Numbered from the stretch's first letter, positions 8,331 to 17,019 are shown. The stretch: DNA of 64,000 bases from Teichococcus aerophilus (GCF_014490485.1 NZ_JACTVA010000016.1:1-64000), one strand, 5' to 3'. A program made the numbers and translations. The notes: generated by a model from the sequence alone, not told the origin.

Positions 8331-8647
8331 AAGGCCGGGGAAGGAATTCCCCGGGCCCCTTCTTTTTTCTGCGCGTTTGGCGGGGCGCCTTGCGGTGGAG
8401 GGACGCGCCGGAAGATGCCGTAGCGGCACCGCCGAACCAAAGGCCTGACGGATTCAGGCGTGACCGCAGCCAGCAGGCGCACCAGCCATCGTCAAAAAGG
8501 CCACGGGCGCTGAACCCTCAGTCGCCGAAGGTCCTAGACCTCTGGCGCGCCCCGGCCCTGTCTCCAACCAGACCGCCCCTCAACAGCCACAGCGACAAAA
8601 ACTCGGAAAAGAAAAGAAGGGGCCCGGGGAATTCCTTCACCGGCCTT
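8331..8647. mobile_element. Family A element between convergent genes
   Basis: The left end starts AAGGCCGGGGAAGGAATTCC at 8331, 16 bp after the reductase stop, and runs into TTCTTTTTTCTGCG. The right end is the inverted counterpart finishing at 8647, 9 bp before the DUF3306 stop on the other strand. The interior carries the CAGTCGCCGAAGGTCC core. Each end reads as hairpin plus T-tract for the gene facing it, so the element can terminate both transcripts (inferred). The rest of the gap has no gene. Confidence 0.85.
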
Positions 8648-8656
8648 TCCTCGTCC

Positions 8657-9295
8657 TCACCCCAGGCGCGGCATCGCCCCACCATGCCGGCGCAGCACGG
8701 GCTGCGGCGGGGGCTCATCGTCCTCCAAGGCCGGCAAGGGCGGGGGTAGCGGTTCGGCCACGGTGAGGCGGACGGGGTCATCCGTCAGCGTCAATGGCGG
8801 GGCTTCGGCGATCATGGCCGGCTCCGCCGCATCGGGATCTCCTGTGCCGAGGTCGGGGCCGGCGAGAGTAGCGTCGGCGATGGTGGCGTCGGGCGGAGAT
8901 TCTTCCTCCGGCTCCTCGGGGGCGCCAATGGCCTGGGCCAGCAGCTTCTTCAGGTCGACATCGCCCAGGTCCAGCGCGAAGCCAGGCACGCCGTTGGGGT
9001 CGTTATAGTTCCAGGCGTAGTCGGCCGGGCCGGTGAAGTCGCGGATGCCGGGGTCGGCGGCCCAGACGCGGCGCAGGGCGGCCTGGCGCAGCAGCGCCGG
9101 CACCTTGGCGTGCAGGAAGGCGGACAGGTCGCTGCCCGCGCCCAGGCTTTCCAGCGGCGGCAGGGTGGAGAGGTCGAACTCTTCCTCGGCAGGCGGTTGC
9201 GGGACGGCGGCGGCGGGCGGCGCTAGCGGCGCCGGGGCCTCCGGTTCCACGCCCCGCTTGCGGCGGGACCAGCGGCTGAGGAAGCCGTCGCTCAT
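8657..9295 (-). CDS. DUF3306 domain-containing protein
   Basis: A 212-residue protein matching the DUF3306 family: it opens with MSDGFLSRWSRRK, followed by a proline-rich linker, then the conserved block LPPLESLGAGSDLSAFLHAKVP (residues ~47-68) and ADPGIRDFTGPADYAWNYND. The C-terminal third is acidic and proline-rich. No enzyme motif, membrane segment or cofactor site is visible. It overlaps DUF3305 by 4 bp (ATGA) and follows it in the same operon. The family is known from gene neighbourhoods with ferredoxin-type and molybdoenzyme maturation genes; its biochemical role is not established. Confidence 0.85.
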   Translation of the reverse strand: MSDGFLSRWSRRKRGVEPEAPAPLAPPAAAVPQPPAEEEFDLSTLPPLESLGAGSDLSAFLHAKVPALLRQAALRRVWAADPGIRDFTGPADYAWNYNDPNGVPGFALDLGDVDLKKLLAQAIGAPEEPEEESPPDATIADATLAGPDLGTGDPDAAEPAMIAEAPPLTLTDDPVRLTVAEPLPPPLPALEDDEPPPQPVLRRHGGAMPRLG

Positions 9296-9813
9296 GAATC
9301 GTCCCGGGGGCGCTGCCGGCGGGCCAGGGCCTCAGGGTCCGCGCGGTCCCGCCGGCGCTTGTGGAAGCCGCGGTCCTTGTGGTGGCGGGCGATGAAATCC
9401 AGCGCCGGGGCGTGCAGGAAGGCGGGCAGGGGCAGGCTTTCCAGCGTGTCGTTGCCGACATCGGCGTAGAGATGCGCCTCGCCCGGGTCCAGCGTCACCA
9501 GGTGCAGCACCATGCCGGGCGCGGCGTCGGCGGGCCGCAGCACCACCCAGACGCGTGGGTCCGGGCCTTCCAGGTTGTGCTTGTAGTTGTCCGTGTCGGT
9601 GGGATGCAGGGAGAGGGTGGCGTGCCCGGCCAGGAACAGGGTGCGGCCGGCCTCCTGGCGCAGCTCGGTCCAGGGCGGCAGGGCGGGCGCGTCCTCCAGC
9701 ACCTCCACCACGCGCCAGACATGGTCGATCCAGCGGCTGGTGGCAGGGCGGCGTTCCGCCACGACGGCCAGGTCGATGCGCAACGTGTCGGGGGTGCCGA
9801 AGGCGTCGCTCAT
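9292..9813 (-). CDS. DUF3305 domain-containing protein
   Basis: 173 residues, almost the whole length matching DUF3305. Features include VVAERRPATSRWIDHVWRVV near residue 18, NYKHNLEGPDPRVWVVLRP, and a short basic tail (KDRGFHKRRRDRADPEAL). No catalytic motif is recognisable. It is translationally coupled to DUF3306 downstream. A small family A element separates it from the DUF6352 gene downstream. The whole set probably acts in assembly or redox supply of a metalloenzyme encoded elsewhere, on neighbourhood evidence only. Confidence 0.85.
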   Translation of the reverse strand: MSDAFGTPDTLRIDLAVVAERRPATSRWIDHVWRVVEVLEDAPALPPWTELRQEAGRTLFLAGHATLSLHPTDTDNYKHNLEGPDPRVWVVLRPADAAPGMVLHLVTLDPGEAHLYADVGNDTLESLPLPAFLHAPALDFIARHHKDRGFHKRRRDRADPEALARRQRPRDDS

Positions 9814-9831
9814 GGCCGCGCTCCCAAAAGC

Positions 9832-9989
9832 AAGGTCGGGGGAATGAACTCCCCCGAGCCCCCTCCTTTTTCTGCCTGTTTGCCGCAGGCTTCAGTGGCA
9901 CGCTTCGGTGCCGCGCGGAGGCCTACCTCCCGCGCAACCCAAAACTGACAAAAAGAAGATGGGGTTCGGGGAATTCCTTCCCCGACCTT
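9832..9989. mobile_element. Short family A element
   Basis: A compact 158-bp copy: the left end AAGGTCGGGGGAATGAACTC begins at 9832 and the inverted right end finishes at 9989 (CTTCCCCGACCTT). The internal core found in longer copies is missing. It lies between two minus-strand genes (DUF3305 and DUF6352), one of the few non-convergent positions. Confidence 0.78.
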
Positions 9990-10003
9990 GCGTGCCACCC
10001 CTG

Positions 10004-11074
10004 TCACGACGCGGCCTCCGCCTGCAGCAGCGGCAGGCCGGTCAGCAAGTTCTGCGGCTTCAGGCGTACCCGCTGCGCCGCGTCCATCGCCAGCGCCAGG
10101 TACACCGGCTGGCCGGCGGCGCGCGGCAGCACGCGGCTGGGCTCGGTGAACTCCAGCACGCCGAGCCAGAGGATGCGCGCCAGCCGGGTCTGCGACACTT
10201 CCTTGCCGTGCCAGAGGTCGTTGGCGAGGGCGGTGGCCTCGGTATCCAGCCCGACATGCCAGGACCAGTTCTGGTCCTCGATGACCATGGCGGGGCGGAT
10301 GCTCACCTCCTCGCCCATCACATGCGCCAGGAAGCGCTCCAGGGCACGGGCCAGGGCGTGCTGGCCGGGGCGGGTCTCGGCGATGTCCAGCGCGTAGTCA
10401 TGCGCATCGGCGCGGGCGGCGTAGGGGGCGGGGTCGGGCGCGCCCAGCACGTCCAGCTCCACCTCGCGCGGCGGCGAGCCGGCTTCGGCCAAGAGTTGGC
10501 CCAGCGTGCCGAAATCGCCATCCTGCGCGCGGGCATCGACGGTTTCCTCATCCGCCAGCAGCAGCGCGCCCTGGTGAATGGCGGCGCGCTGCGGCCGGAA
10601 CAGGCATTCGGCGGCGCGCAGGACATACGCATCCTCCACCCCCTCCATCGCGGCGCGGGTGACGAGTTGCGTGAGCATCTGCAGGAACAGCGGCGGCACA
10701 CCCTGCACGCCGGCGCGATACAGGCCGATCCAGGCAGCCTCCAGCGTCGGGTGCGCCATCACCCGGTCGCGGAAGCCGAGGAAGACCTGCCAGTTCTCGG
10801 CGGCATCGGGGTCGGCCAGGCGGGCCAGCGTGGCGGCGTCCACCGGCCGCAGCGGGTCCCGCAACAGGGCGGCGTGCAGCACGCGCTCGGCCTCGCAGGC
10901 TTCCTCCGGCGGCAGCAGTTCCGGCCGGGCCAGGAAGGCGCGCCACAAATCGGGCGTCGGCATCAGCCTTCCCTGCGCGTCCCGGTCGCAGAGATGATGG
11001 CCGGAGGCGACCCAGAAATCGGGCCACAGGGCGCGGGGAGAGGGAGAGGGAGAGGGAGAGGGAGGGGCGTTCAT
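10004..11074 (-). CDS. DUF6352 family protein
   Basis: 356 residues. After a PS-repeat N-terminus the family sequence begins FWVASGHHLCDRDAQGRL (residues ~20-37), then LLPPEEACEAERVLHAALL, and LLADEETVDARAQDGDFGTLG in the middle. The long C-terminal part (WSWHVGLDTEATALANDLW) has no motif I can tie to a reaction. The family sits repeatedly beside DUF6505, ligase-like and ferredoxin-like genes, as here. The ATG is preceded by the DUF6505 stop, overlapping by 4 bp. The N-terminal (PS)n run is encoded by a hexanucleotide repeat and may vary in length between strains. Function unknown. Confidence 0.8.
   Translation of the reverse strand: MNAPPSPSPSPSPRALWPDFWVASGHHLCDRDAQGRLMPTPDLWRAFLARPELLPPEEACEAERVLHAALLRDPLRPVDAATLARLADPDAAENWQVFLGFRDRVMAHPTLEAAWIGLYRAGVQGVPPLFLQMLTQLVTRAAMEGVEDAYVLRAAECLFRPQRAAIHQGALLLADEETVDARAQDGDFGTLGQLLAEAGSPPREVELDVLGAPDPAPYAARADAHDYALDIAETRPGQHALARALERFLAHVMGEEVSIRPAMVIEDQNWSWHVGLDTEATALANDLWHGKEVSQTRLARILWLGVLEFTEPSRVLPRAAGQPVYLALAMDAAQRVRLKPQNLLTGLPLLQAEAAS
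11037..11066. repeat. Hexanucleotide tandem repeat in the DUF6352 5' coding end
   Basis: About five consecutive GGGAGA units on the + strand, encoding alternating Pro-Ser on the minus strand right after the start codon. The 6-bp unit preserves the reading frame if copy number changes. Confidence 0.85.
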
Positions 11075-11613
11075 CGGCGCGCCATCGCGCTCAGGTCGGG
11101 GGTCTCCATCGGTTCGTCCTCTCCCTCCACCTCGACCACGCCGAAGACGGGCAGGCTGCCGAAATCATGATGCGGGTTCTCCCGCCGGTGCAGGGTGCGG
11201 AAGCGTTCCCGCACCGCGCCATCCTCGATGCTGCGTGCCAGCGCCAGCACGGTGCCGGGCGGATGGTCGCACAGCGATTCCGCGAAGCGGATCTCTTCCT
11301 GCGCGGCGGCCTCCGCCGCTGCGTCGTCCGGCGCGCCATAGGCCTGGCGGATATGGCTGGCCAGGGCGGCCACGGCCGCGGCGCGCTGGTCGGGAGTCGC
11401 CTCCGCCACCTCCACCAGCGTCGACCAGCCGAAGCTGCCGAGGCCGAGGAAGCCGGCGCGGAAGGCCTGCCGCCGCTTGCCGGCCAGGCCGGCCGGGTCC
11501 TCGTCCCAGAAAGCGAAGCCGCCGGGCACGGCCCACTCGCCGGGCTCGGCGGCGGCGTCGAACACCACGGCGTCCGAGGCATCGAGGCGCAGGGTACGGG
11601 GCAGGCGCGTCAT
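11071..11613 (-). CDS. DUF6505 family protein
   Basis: A 180-residue protein. It starts MTRLPRTLRLDASDAVVFD and continues with GEWAVPGGFAFWDEDPAGLAG and KRRQAFRAGFLGLGSFGWST, the family's characteristic first half. The remainder is helical and acidic, without an active-site pattern I recognise. The ATG at 11613 overlaps the stop of the ligase-like gene upstream (ATGA). The frame extends upstream in the same phase, but only as a shadow of that gene. Part of the ligase-DUF6505-DUF6352 transcription unit. Confidence 0.8.
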   Translation of the reverse strand: MTRLPRTLRLDASDAVVFDAAAEPGEWAVPGGFAFWDEDPAGLAGKRRQAFRAGFLGLGSFGWSTLVEVAEATPDQRAAAVAALASHIRQAYGAPDDAAAEAAAQEEIRFAESLCDHPPGTVLALARSIEDGAVRERFRTLHRRENPHHDFGSLPVFGVVEVEGEDEPMETPDLSAMARR

Positions 11614-12350
11614 GGGCTGGTCGCCTCCAATGCGTGGCGGCGGCGCTGGCCGTCGCGCTCCAGCAGCAGGGCGCCGGTACGGGGGTCCAGCGCCCGGCGG
11701 GCGCCCTCCATCCAATCCTCCGGCTCCAGCCTCGCCAGGGTCTTCTCGGCCAGGCGGCGGATGCCGTCGTCCTGCCACTCCGCCAGCCCGGCCATTAAAT
11801 GGCGCGCCCAGGCGGCCACCAGTTCCGGCACCGGCACCTCGGTGAAGCCTTCCTCGCACAGCACGGTCCGGCCGGGGTGCAGGCCTGGCTCCGCCGCCTC
11901 CGCCTGCCGCATCCGCAGCCGGACGCCGACGACGATCCAGGCGGGCACAGCGTCCGCTGCCGCGCCCTGCGGCACGGCCAACACGGCCTCGCCGACCTGC
12001 CCACCATTCACCAGCAGCGTGGCGGGCCAGCGCAGCGTCACCGGGATTTCCGGTGGGCCGAGCACCACCAGCGCATCGGCCATGGCGTTGGCGGCCGCCA
12101 GCAGGGCGGGGTGGGCGGCCTCCAGCGGCGTTTCCGGCTCCAGCACCACCGCGGCGTCGATGCGCCCGGCGGAATCGGCCCAGACCAGGGTGCCGGCGCC
12201 ATGGCGCGGCGCCATCGCCACAGCCTCGGCCACCGCATCGGCCGCCGCCGTCAGGGCGTGCGGGGTAAAGACGCTGGGCAGGGGCGGCAGGGTGGCGGAC
12301 GGTTCCAGCGGCATCAGGCCGGCCCCTGGCTCAGAGACTGTTTCAGACAT
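11610..12350 (-). CDS. Biotin/lipoate--protein ligase family protein
   Basis: A 246-residue member of the BPL/LplA/LipB-related fold. Visible features are GAGTLVWADSAGRIDAAVVL (residues ~50-70), which aligns with the nucleotide/biotin loop region of the family, VTLRWPATLLVNGGQVGEA (the RWPNDLL-like stretch of biotin ligases, here RWPATLL) and VGVRLRM. The aspartate of the classic WPND motif is absent, so normal biotinylation may not occur. The stop overlaps the DUF6505 start. It is transcribed divergently from the ferredoxin-like gene, with 247 bp between them. The target, if any, is unknown. Confidence 0.78.
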   Translation of the reverse strand: MSETVSEPGAGLMPLEPSATLPPLPSVFTPHALTAAADAVAEAVAMAPRHGAGTLVWADSAGRIDAAVVLEPETPLEAAHPALLAAANAMADALVVLGPPEIPVTLRWPATLLVNGGQVGEAVLAVPQGAAADAVPAWIVVGVRLRMRQAEAAEPGLHPGRTVLCEEGFTEVPVPELVAAWARHLMAGLAEWQDDGIRRLAEKTLARLEPEDWMEGARRALDPRTGALLLERDGQRRRHALEATSP

Positions 12351-12597
12351 CGGCTGGCTAGGGGCGCGGTCGGGATTCTTCGTGCCGGCGCGGAGGCGGC
12401 GCCGGCCCAAGCAGTACCGGCCCGTTGCGCGGCGAGGCAGGGCAACGCCCCGGGGCGTTCCCGCCCCGGTTGTCCCGCTTTCCGGCTGGCGGCCCAAGGC
12501 GGCGTGGGCAGAGGCTGTCCTGGCGATCCGGGCATCCAAGCCATATATGCCCGGGTGCATCATCTCGCCACAGCGGCGTGGAAGGGTTCTGCACGAT

Positions 12598-14619
12598 ATG
12601 GATAACACCACGCGCCGCACGGTCTTCGCCTGCTCCTGCGAGGACACCATGCTGCTGGATGACGGCGCGCTGGCGAAGGGCTGCGGCGGCCGGCTGAAGA
12701 CGGCCGAGCAATTGTGCCGCAGCCAGTTGGACCGCTTCCTGGCCGCCATGGGCACCGACGCGGTAACGGTGGGCTGCACCCAGGAAGCCCCCCTGTTCCG
12801 CCAGGAGGCCGAGACCGCCGGCCATACCGGCCAGCTGGACTTCGTGAATATCCGCGAGCAGGCCGGCTGGTCCGAGGACGGCGCCGCCGCCGGGCCGAAA
12901 ATGGCCGCCCTGCTGGCCGCCGCCGCCGTGCCCATGCCGCCGACCCCTTTGGTGCCGCTGGCCAGCGAGGGCGTGACGCTGATCCTGGGCCGCGACGCCA
13001 CGGCGCTGCGCCTGGCCGAGAAGCTGAAGGGCAGCCTGGACCTGACCGTGCTGCTGACCGGGGAGGAGGAGGTGGAACCGCTCCGCCAGGCCGACTACCC
13101 GGTGCTGCGCGGCCGCGCCCGCGCCGCCGCCGGCTGGCTGGGGCAGTTCGAGGTGACGGTGGATGGCCATGCCGCCGCCTCCCCCGCCTCCCGCGCCGCC
13201 TATCGCTGGGGGCGGGCGCAGGACGGCGCCGTCAGCCGCTGCGACGTCATCCTGGACGTGACCGGCCGGGCGCCGCTGTTTCCGGCCGACGAGGTGCGGC
13301 TGGGCTACCTGCGCGCCGCGCCGGGCGACGACGCCGCGCTGGAGCGCCTGGCGACCGAGGCCGCCACCCTGACCGGCGCCTTCGACAAGCCCCGCTTCGT
13401 CACCTTCGATGCCGGGCTGTGCGCCCATGCGCGCAACCGCCGCACCGGCTGCACCCGCTGCCTGGACCTCTGCCCCACCGGCGCCATCACCCCCGGCGCC
13501 AAGGGTCATTGGGACAGCGTGGCCGTCAGCGCCGAGATCTGCGCCGGCTGCGGCGCCTGTGCCGCCGTCTGCCCCACCAGCGCCATCACCTACGCCCTGC
13601 CGCCTTCGGACGCGCTGTTGCGCCGCGCCCGTACCCTGCTGCGCGCCTACCACGCCGCCGGCGGCACCGCCCCCACCCTGCTGCTGCACGGGGAGGACGG
13701 CGAGGCGATGTTCGACGCTCTCTCCCGCCACGGGCCCGGCCTGCCGGCGGACGTGCTGCCGCTACGCGTCGGCCAGGTGACGGCGATGGACCTGGCCATG
13801 CTGGTCGCCCCCTATGCCTGGGGCGCCGGCTGCGTGCGGGTGCTGATGCCGGGCCGCCGCCCGCATGGCGCCGACGGGTTGCTGGGCAACCTGGATACCG
13901 CCATGGCGCTGCTCGGCGGGCTCGGCCTGTTCGCCGGCCCCGGCGCCATCGAGACCGACGACCCCTTCACCCTGCTGGACGCCCTGCACGCCGGCCCCCG
14001 CCGCGTGCCCCTGCCGCGCGAGGCCGACTTCCTGCCCATGGGCACGCCACGGGAGATGCTGAAGGCCGCCATGGCCTCCCTGCGCGACGCCATAGCGGTG
14101 CCGGCCACCAGCATCGCCTTGCCCGCCGGTGCCGCCTTCGGTGCCGCGCATGTGGCGGATGGCTGCACGCTGTGCCTGGCCTGTACCATGGTCTGCCCCG
14201 CCGGCGCCTTCGCCGCCAACCCGGAACGGCCCGAGCTGTCCTTCCTGGAAGATGCCTGCGTGCAGTGCGGCCTGTGCGTCGCCACCTGCCCGGAGAAGGT
14301 CATCAGCCTGGAACCGCGCCTGAACCTGCTGCCGGAAGCCGGCGCCCGCCAGGTCGTGCGGCAGGAACAACCGGCGGAATGCGCCGCCTGCCACAAGCCC
14401 TTCGGCACCCGCGCCTCGATCGACCGGGTGAAGGCGAAGCTGCAGGCCACCGGCCACTGGATGTTCGCGGATGATTCCCGTCTCGCCCTGCTGGAACTCT
14501 GCGAGGATTGCCGCGTCCACGCGGCCACCGACGCCGCCATCGACCCCTATGCCGGCCCAGCCCGGCCGCGGCCCCGCACGGAGGAAGACTACCGGCGCGA
14601 GGCGGGCGAACAAGGCTGA
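12598..14619 (+). CDS. Large 4Fe-4S ferredoxin-type protein with HdrA-like N-terminus
   Basis: 673 residues, cytoplasmic. The N-terminus has CSCEDTM (Cys 12, 14) and further cysteines around AEQLC and VGCTQEAPLF, a pattern reminiscent of HdrA-type proteins. Two pairs of [4Fe-4S] motifs follow: C285/288/292 with an extra upstream Cys, C315/318/321/325 (CAGCGACAAVCP), C523/526/529/533 (CTLCLACTMVCP) and C554/557/560/564 (CVQCGLCVATCP). A CAAC...CEDC pair near the C-terminus could bind zinc. ATG 12598 opens the family-like sequence. The upstream open stretch overlaps the divergent ligase gene and is rejected. Probably an electron-transfer hub for the neighbouring DUF3305/3306/6352/6505 set. No catalytic dehydrogenase is in the window. 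Confidence 0.87.
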   Translation: MDNTTRRTVFACSCEDTMLLDDGALAKGCGGRLKTAEQLCRSQLDRFLAAMGTDAVTVGCTQEAPLFRQEAETAGHTGQLDFVNIREQAGWSEDGAAAGPKMAALLAAAAVPMPPTPLVPLASEGVTLILGRDATALRLAEKLKGSLDLTVLLTGEEEVEPLRQADYPVLRGRARAAAGWLGQFEVTVDGHAAASPASRAAYRWGRAQDGAVSRCDVILDVTGRAPLFPADEVRLGYLRAAPGDDAALERLATEAATLTGAFDKPRFVTFDAGLCAHARNRRTGCTRCLDLCPTGAITPGAKGHWDSVAVSAEICAGCGACAAVCPTSAITYALPPSDALLRRARTLLRAYHAAGGTAPTLLLHGEDGEAMFDALSRHGPGLPADVLPLRVGQVTAMDLAMLVAPYAWGAGCVRVLMPGRRPHGADGLLGNLDTAMALLGGLGLFAGPGAIETDDPFTLLDALHAGPRRVPLPREADFLPMGTPREMLKAAMASLRDAIAVPATSIALPAGAAFGAAHVADGCTLCLACTMVCPAGAFAANPERPELSFLEDACVQCGLCVATCPEKVISLEPRLNLLPEAGARQVVRQEQPAECAACHKPFGTRASIDRVKAKLQATGHWMFADDSRLALLELCEDCRVHAATDAAIDPYAGPARPRPRTEEDYRREAGEQG

Positions 14620-14641
14620 CGGAAGGCTTCGGGGGAAAGGG

Positions 14642-15069
14642 AAGGCCAGGGAAGGAATTCCCCGGACCCCTTCTTTTCTTTTTTCGAGTTTTGGGTGGGG
14701 GTGGTCTGGCTTGGCCGGCGGGGCGTTTGGGAGGTCCGGGGCTTCCTGCGACTGAGGGGCAACCCGCGTGAGATTTTTGGAAATGGCTGGTGCGTCTGCT
14801 TGCTGAGGGCGCGGTCGGAATGCTCGTGCCAGCACGCAGGCGAATGAGAGACATTGGTCCAAGCCACCGACAATGTTGGCGCCGAACGGGTCGTTGCAAC
14901 CGACGCCACAGGCTTCTGAAACAGCTCCAAGAATTTTCCCGTGCCATGATTCGCCTGTCAGCGACGAATGGCGCTGCGAAACCTCCCCTCGCGCCACCCC
15001 TCCATCGTGAAGCGCAACGCCAAACTCGCAGAAAAGAGATGGGGTATGGGGAAATCCTTCCCCAGCCTT
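14642..15069. mobile_element. Family A element carrying a nested IS-derived repeat
   Basis: The left end AAGGCCAGGGAAGGAATTCC begins 23 bp after the ferredoxin gene and runs into a long T-tract (TTCTTTTCTTTTTTCGAG). The inverted right end finishes at 15069. At 428 bp it is longer than the usual ~244 bp because a ~160-bp IS-derived repeat sits inside (14770-14931). From 15070 to 15245, before the DMT gene, I see no gene or clear site. Confidence 0.8.
14770..14931 (+). mobile_element. IS-derived miniature element, copy 1
   Basis: It aligns along most of its length with the reverse complement of 38689-38845. Shared blocks include GCTGAGGGCGC, CGTGCCAGCAC and CCAAGCCACCGA, and the end CTTCTGAAACAGCTCCAAG resembles the other copy's CTTCTGAAACAACGTCTAA. 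The ends look like degenerate terminal inverted repeats of IS5-type elements. No transposase is present. Confidence 0.65.
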
Positions 15070-15245
15070 CCACCTTCCATCCCGGTCTCAACTCCGCAGG
15101 CCGGCCCAGGCGGAACCACCGTGGAAGGGCGCCATCACGCCGTCGCCGCCCGCTCAGCTTACGTCCGTTTCATCTGCGGACGTATCGCGAAACCGCTGGC
15201 TGGGGGTGCATGTTGTGCGCCTGTCCTTCAAGGCCCGCATCCCCG

Positions 15246-15599
15246 ATGAACCCTTCCATGTTCTGGCCCCCGCTGCTGCTGGTGGGTTCCAACATCGTCA
15301 TGACTTTCGCCTGGTACGGCCACCTGAAGCGTCCGGGCTGGGGCATGGCGACGGCGATCGTCATCAGCTGGGGCATCGCCTTCTTCGAGTACTGCCTGGC
15401 CGTGCCCGCCAACCGCATCGGGTATGAGAGCGGCGCCTATACGGGGCAGCAGCTCAAGGTGATCCAGGAGGTGATTACCCTGGCGGTCTTCGCCGGCTTC
15501 TCGGTGACGGTGCTGGGGGAGCCGCTGCGCTGGAACTATGGGGCGGCGATGCTGTGCCTGGTGGCGGCGGTGGGGTTCATCTTCCTCCCCGCGAAGTAA
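15246..15599 (+). CDS. DMT family membrane protein (DUF486)
   Basis: A 117-residue integral membrane protein with four predicted helices: FWPPLLLVGSNIVMTFAWY, MATAIVISWGIAFFEYCLA, VITLAVFAGFSVTVL and AAMLCLVAAVGFIFL. The GHLKRPGW and VPANRIGYESGAYTGQQLK segments match DUF486 of the drug/metabolite transporter superfamily. The length is normal for this single-domain family. The ATG at 15246 follows GGCCCGCATCCCCG, a weak ribosome-binding site. Substrate unknown. Confidence 0.87.
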   Translation: MNPSMFWPPLLLVGSNIVMTFAWYGHLKRPGWGMATAIVISWGIAFFEYCLAVPANRIGYESGAYTGQQLKVIQEVITLAVFAGFSVTVLGEPLRWNYGAAMLCLVAAVGFIFLPAK

Positions 15600-15799
15600 C
15601 CGGCAGGGGCGGTCGGTTCTTGCCTGCTCATGCATGGGCAGCCGGTGGCCATGCCAACCCAAGGCATCGGTGGGCGGGGCGCCAATGCGGCCGGCGCCGC
15701 TTGTAGGCCAGCCAGCGACGGTGCTGGCGGTTGGCCGCCAAGGCATTCCGCTGGTCCGCCCCCTTGGCCTGCTTCCCGCCAGGCCGTATCCGTCTGCCC

Positions 15800-16612
15800 A
15801 TGGCCCAGAATTCGCTCCGCATCGTCACCTGGAACATCAACTCCGTCCGCCTGCGCCTGCCGCTGCTGGCCGATCTGGTGCGGGACCTCGCGCCCGATGT
15901 CCTGTGCCTGCAGGAGACGAAGTGCCCGGACGAGTTCTTCCCGCATGAGGGGGTGGAGGCGCTGGGCTTCCCCTACCGCGCCATTCGCGGGATGAAGGGC
16001 TATAACGGCGTCGCCGTACTCTCCCGCATCCCGTTCACGGTGCGGCATGACGATCCGGACTGGTGCGCGCGGGGGGATTGCCGCCACCTGGGCGTGGACC
16101 TGGACGTGCCGGGCGGGCTGGAACTGCACGACTTCTATGTGCCGGCCGGCGGCGACATCCCGGACCGCGCGGTTAACCCGAAATTCGCCCACAAGCTGGA
16201 TTTCGTCGCCGAGGCCACCGCCTGGAACCGCGAGCGCGGCCCGACGAAGCGCTCCGTGCTGGTCGGCGACCTCAACATCGCGCCGCTGGAATCCGATGTC
16301 TGGAGCCACAAGCAGTTGCTGACCGTCGTCTCCCACACCCCGGTGGAGGTGGAGGCGATGACGGAGTGGCAGAAGGCGGGGGCATGGCATGACGCCATCC
16401 GCCACTTCGTGCCGCCGCCGGAGAAGGTCTACACATGGTGGTCCTACCGCAACAAGGACTGGGAAGCCTCCAACCGCGGCCGGCGGCTGGACCATATCTG
16501 GGTCAGCGGCGACCTGGTGGGGAAGCTCTCCAGCCACCGCATCCTGAAGCCGGCGCGCAACTGGACGCAGTCCAGCGACCATGTGCCGGTGATGGTGGAA
16601 CTGGCGCTCTAG
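15800..16612 (+). CDS. xth: Exodeoxyribonuclease III
   Basis: 270 residues of the exonuclease III/AP endonuclease family, which cuts 5' to abasic sites and degrades 3' ends during base excision repair. Motifs appear in order: IVTWNINSVRLRLP (metal-binding Asn), LCLQETKCPDEFFP (catalytic Glu in QETK), YNGVAVLS, VLVGDLNIAPLESDVWSH (Asp/Asn pair), and the C-terminal RLDHIWVS...SSDHVPV (catalytic Asp-His). All key residues are intact. It is monocistronic as far as can be seen, with no strong terminator directly downstream. Confidence 0.95.
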   Translation: MAQNSLRIVTWNINSVRLRLPLLADLVRDLAPDVLCLQETKCPDEFFPHEGVEALGFPYRAIRGMKGYNGVAVLSRIPFTVRHDDPDWCARGDCRHLGVDLDVPGGLELHDFYVPAGGDIPDRAVNPKFAHKLDFVAEATAWNRERGPTKRSVLVGDLNIAPLESDVWSHKQLLTVVSHTPVEVEAMTEWQKAGAWHDAIRHFVPPPEKVYTWWSYRNKDWEASNRGRRLDHIWVSGDLVGKLSSHRILKPARNWTQSSDHVPVMVELAL

Positions 16613-16821
16613 GGATGCCTCGGCTGGCGCCGGGTTGATCTGAAGCGAGCGCCGCAGGCGGCGTGAGGGCGCCTTCCCGGACGCTCCGCCGCTTTTGGCA
16701 GGACGGCGCTGGCGGCGAGAGCACGTGCTTGCTGCCGCAGGCTCTGCGGGCGTGACGGAGCTCGCCGTTGGGAGGGAACGGGAGGCCCCGGCCTTGCTGC
16801 CGGTCCCAGTTGTCGATGGCT

Positions 16822-16850
16822 ACCGACACCGACACCGACACCGACACCGG
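16822..16850. repeat. Hexanucleotide tandem repeat (ACCGAC)n
   Basis: Four complete ACCGAC units plus a partial one, about 140 bp upstream of the Zur box. The gap 16613-16987 has no gene otherwise; the repeat could vary in copy number. Confidence 0.85.
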
Positions 16851-16987
16851 TTTCGGTCGTCAGATCTGCGTCCTTCGCCCCCGCCTCGGTATCAGCCCTG
16901 GCCGCTGGCTGAAGCAGAGCCACGCCAGCAAACGCGAGCCTCCCCTGCGGCAAAAGCCGCTTGCGAGCGGGCAGCGGGTCAGGCAAT

Positions 16988-17002
16988 TGTTATGATATAA
17001 CA
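16988..17002. promoter_or_regulatory. Putative Zur operator upstream of znuA
   Basis: TGTTATGATATAACA is a 15-bp inverted repeat (TGTTAT, 3-nt centre, ATAACA) matching the established Zur-box pattern of proteobacteria. It is A/T-rich within very GC-rich surroundings and lies directly at the 5' end of the zinc-binding protein gene. Zinc-dependent repression of znuA is the natural inference. Confidence 0.8.
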
Positions 17003-17019
17003 TGACTGGACACCACCCG

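Noticed and set aside
11167-14619. Single + strand open frame of 1150 codons spanning the ferredoxin gene and upstream DNA
   Set aside because: The first ~480 codons are antisense to the ligase-like and DUF6505 genes; the real gene starts at 12598 where family sequence begins.
14620-15245. Small ORFs (e.g. 14968-15249) in the gap before the DMT gene
   Set aside because: They run through repeat ends and lack ribosome-binding sites or family similarity.
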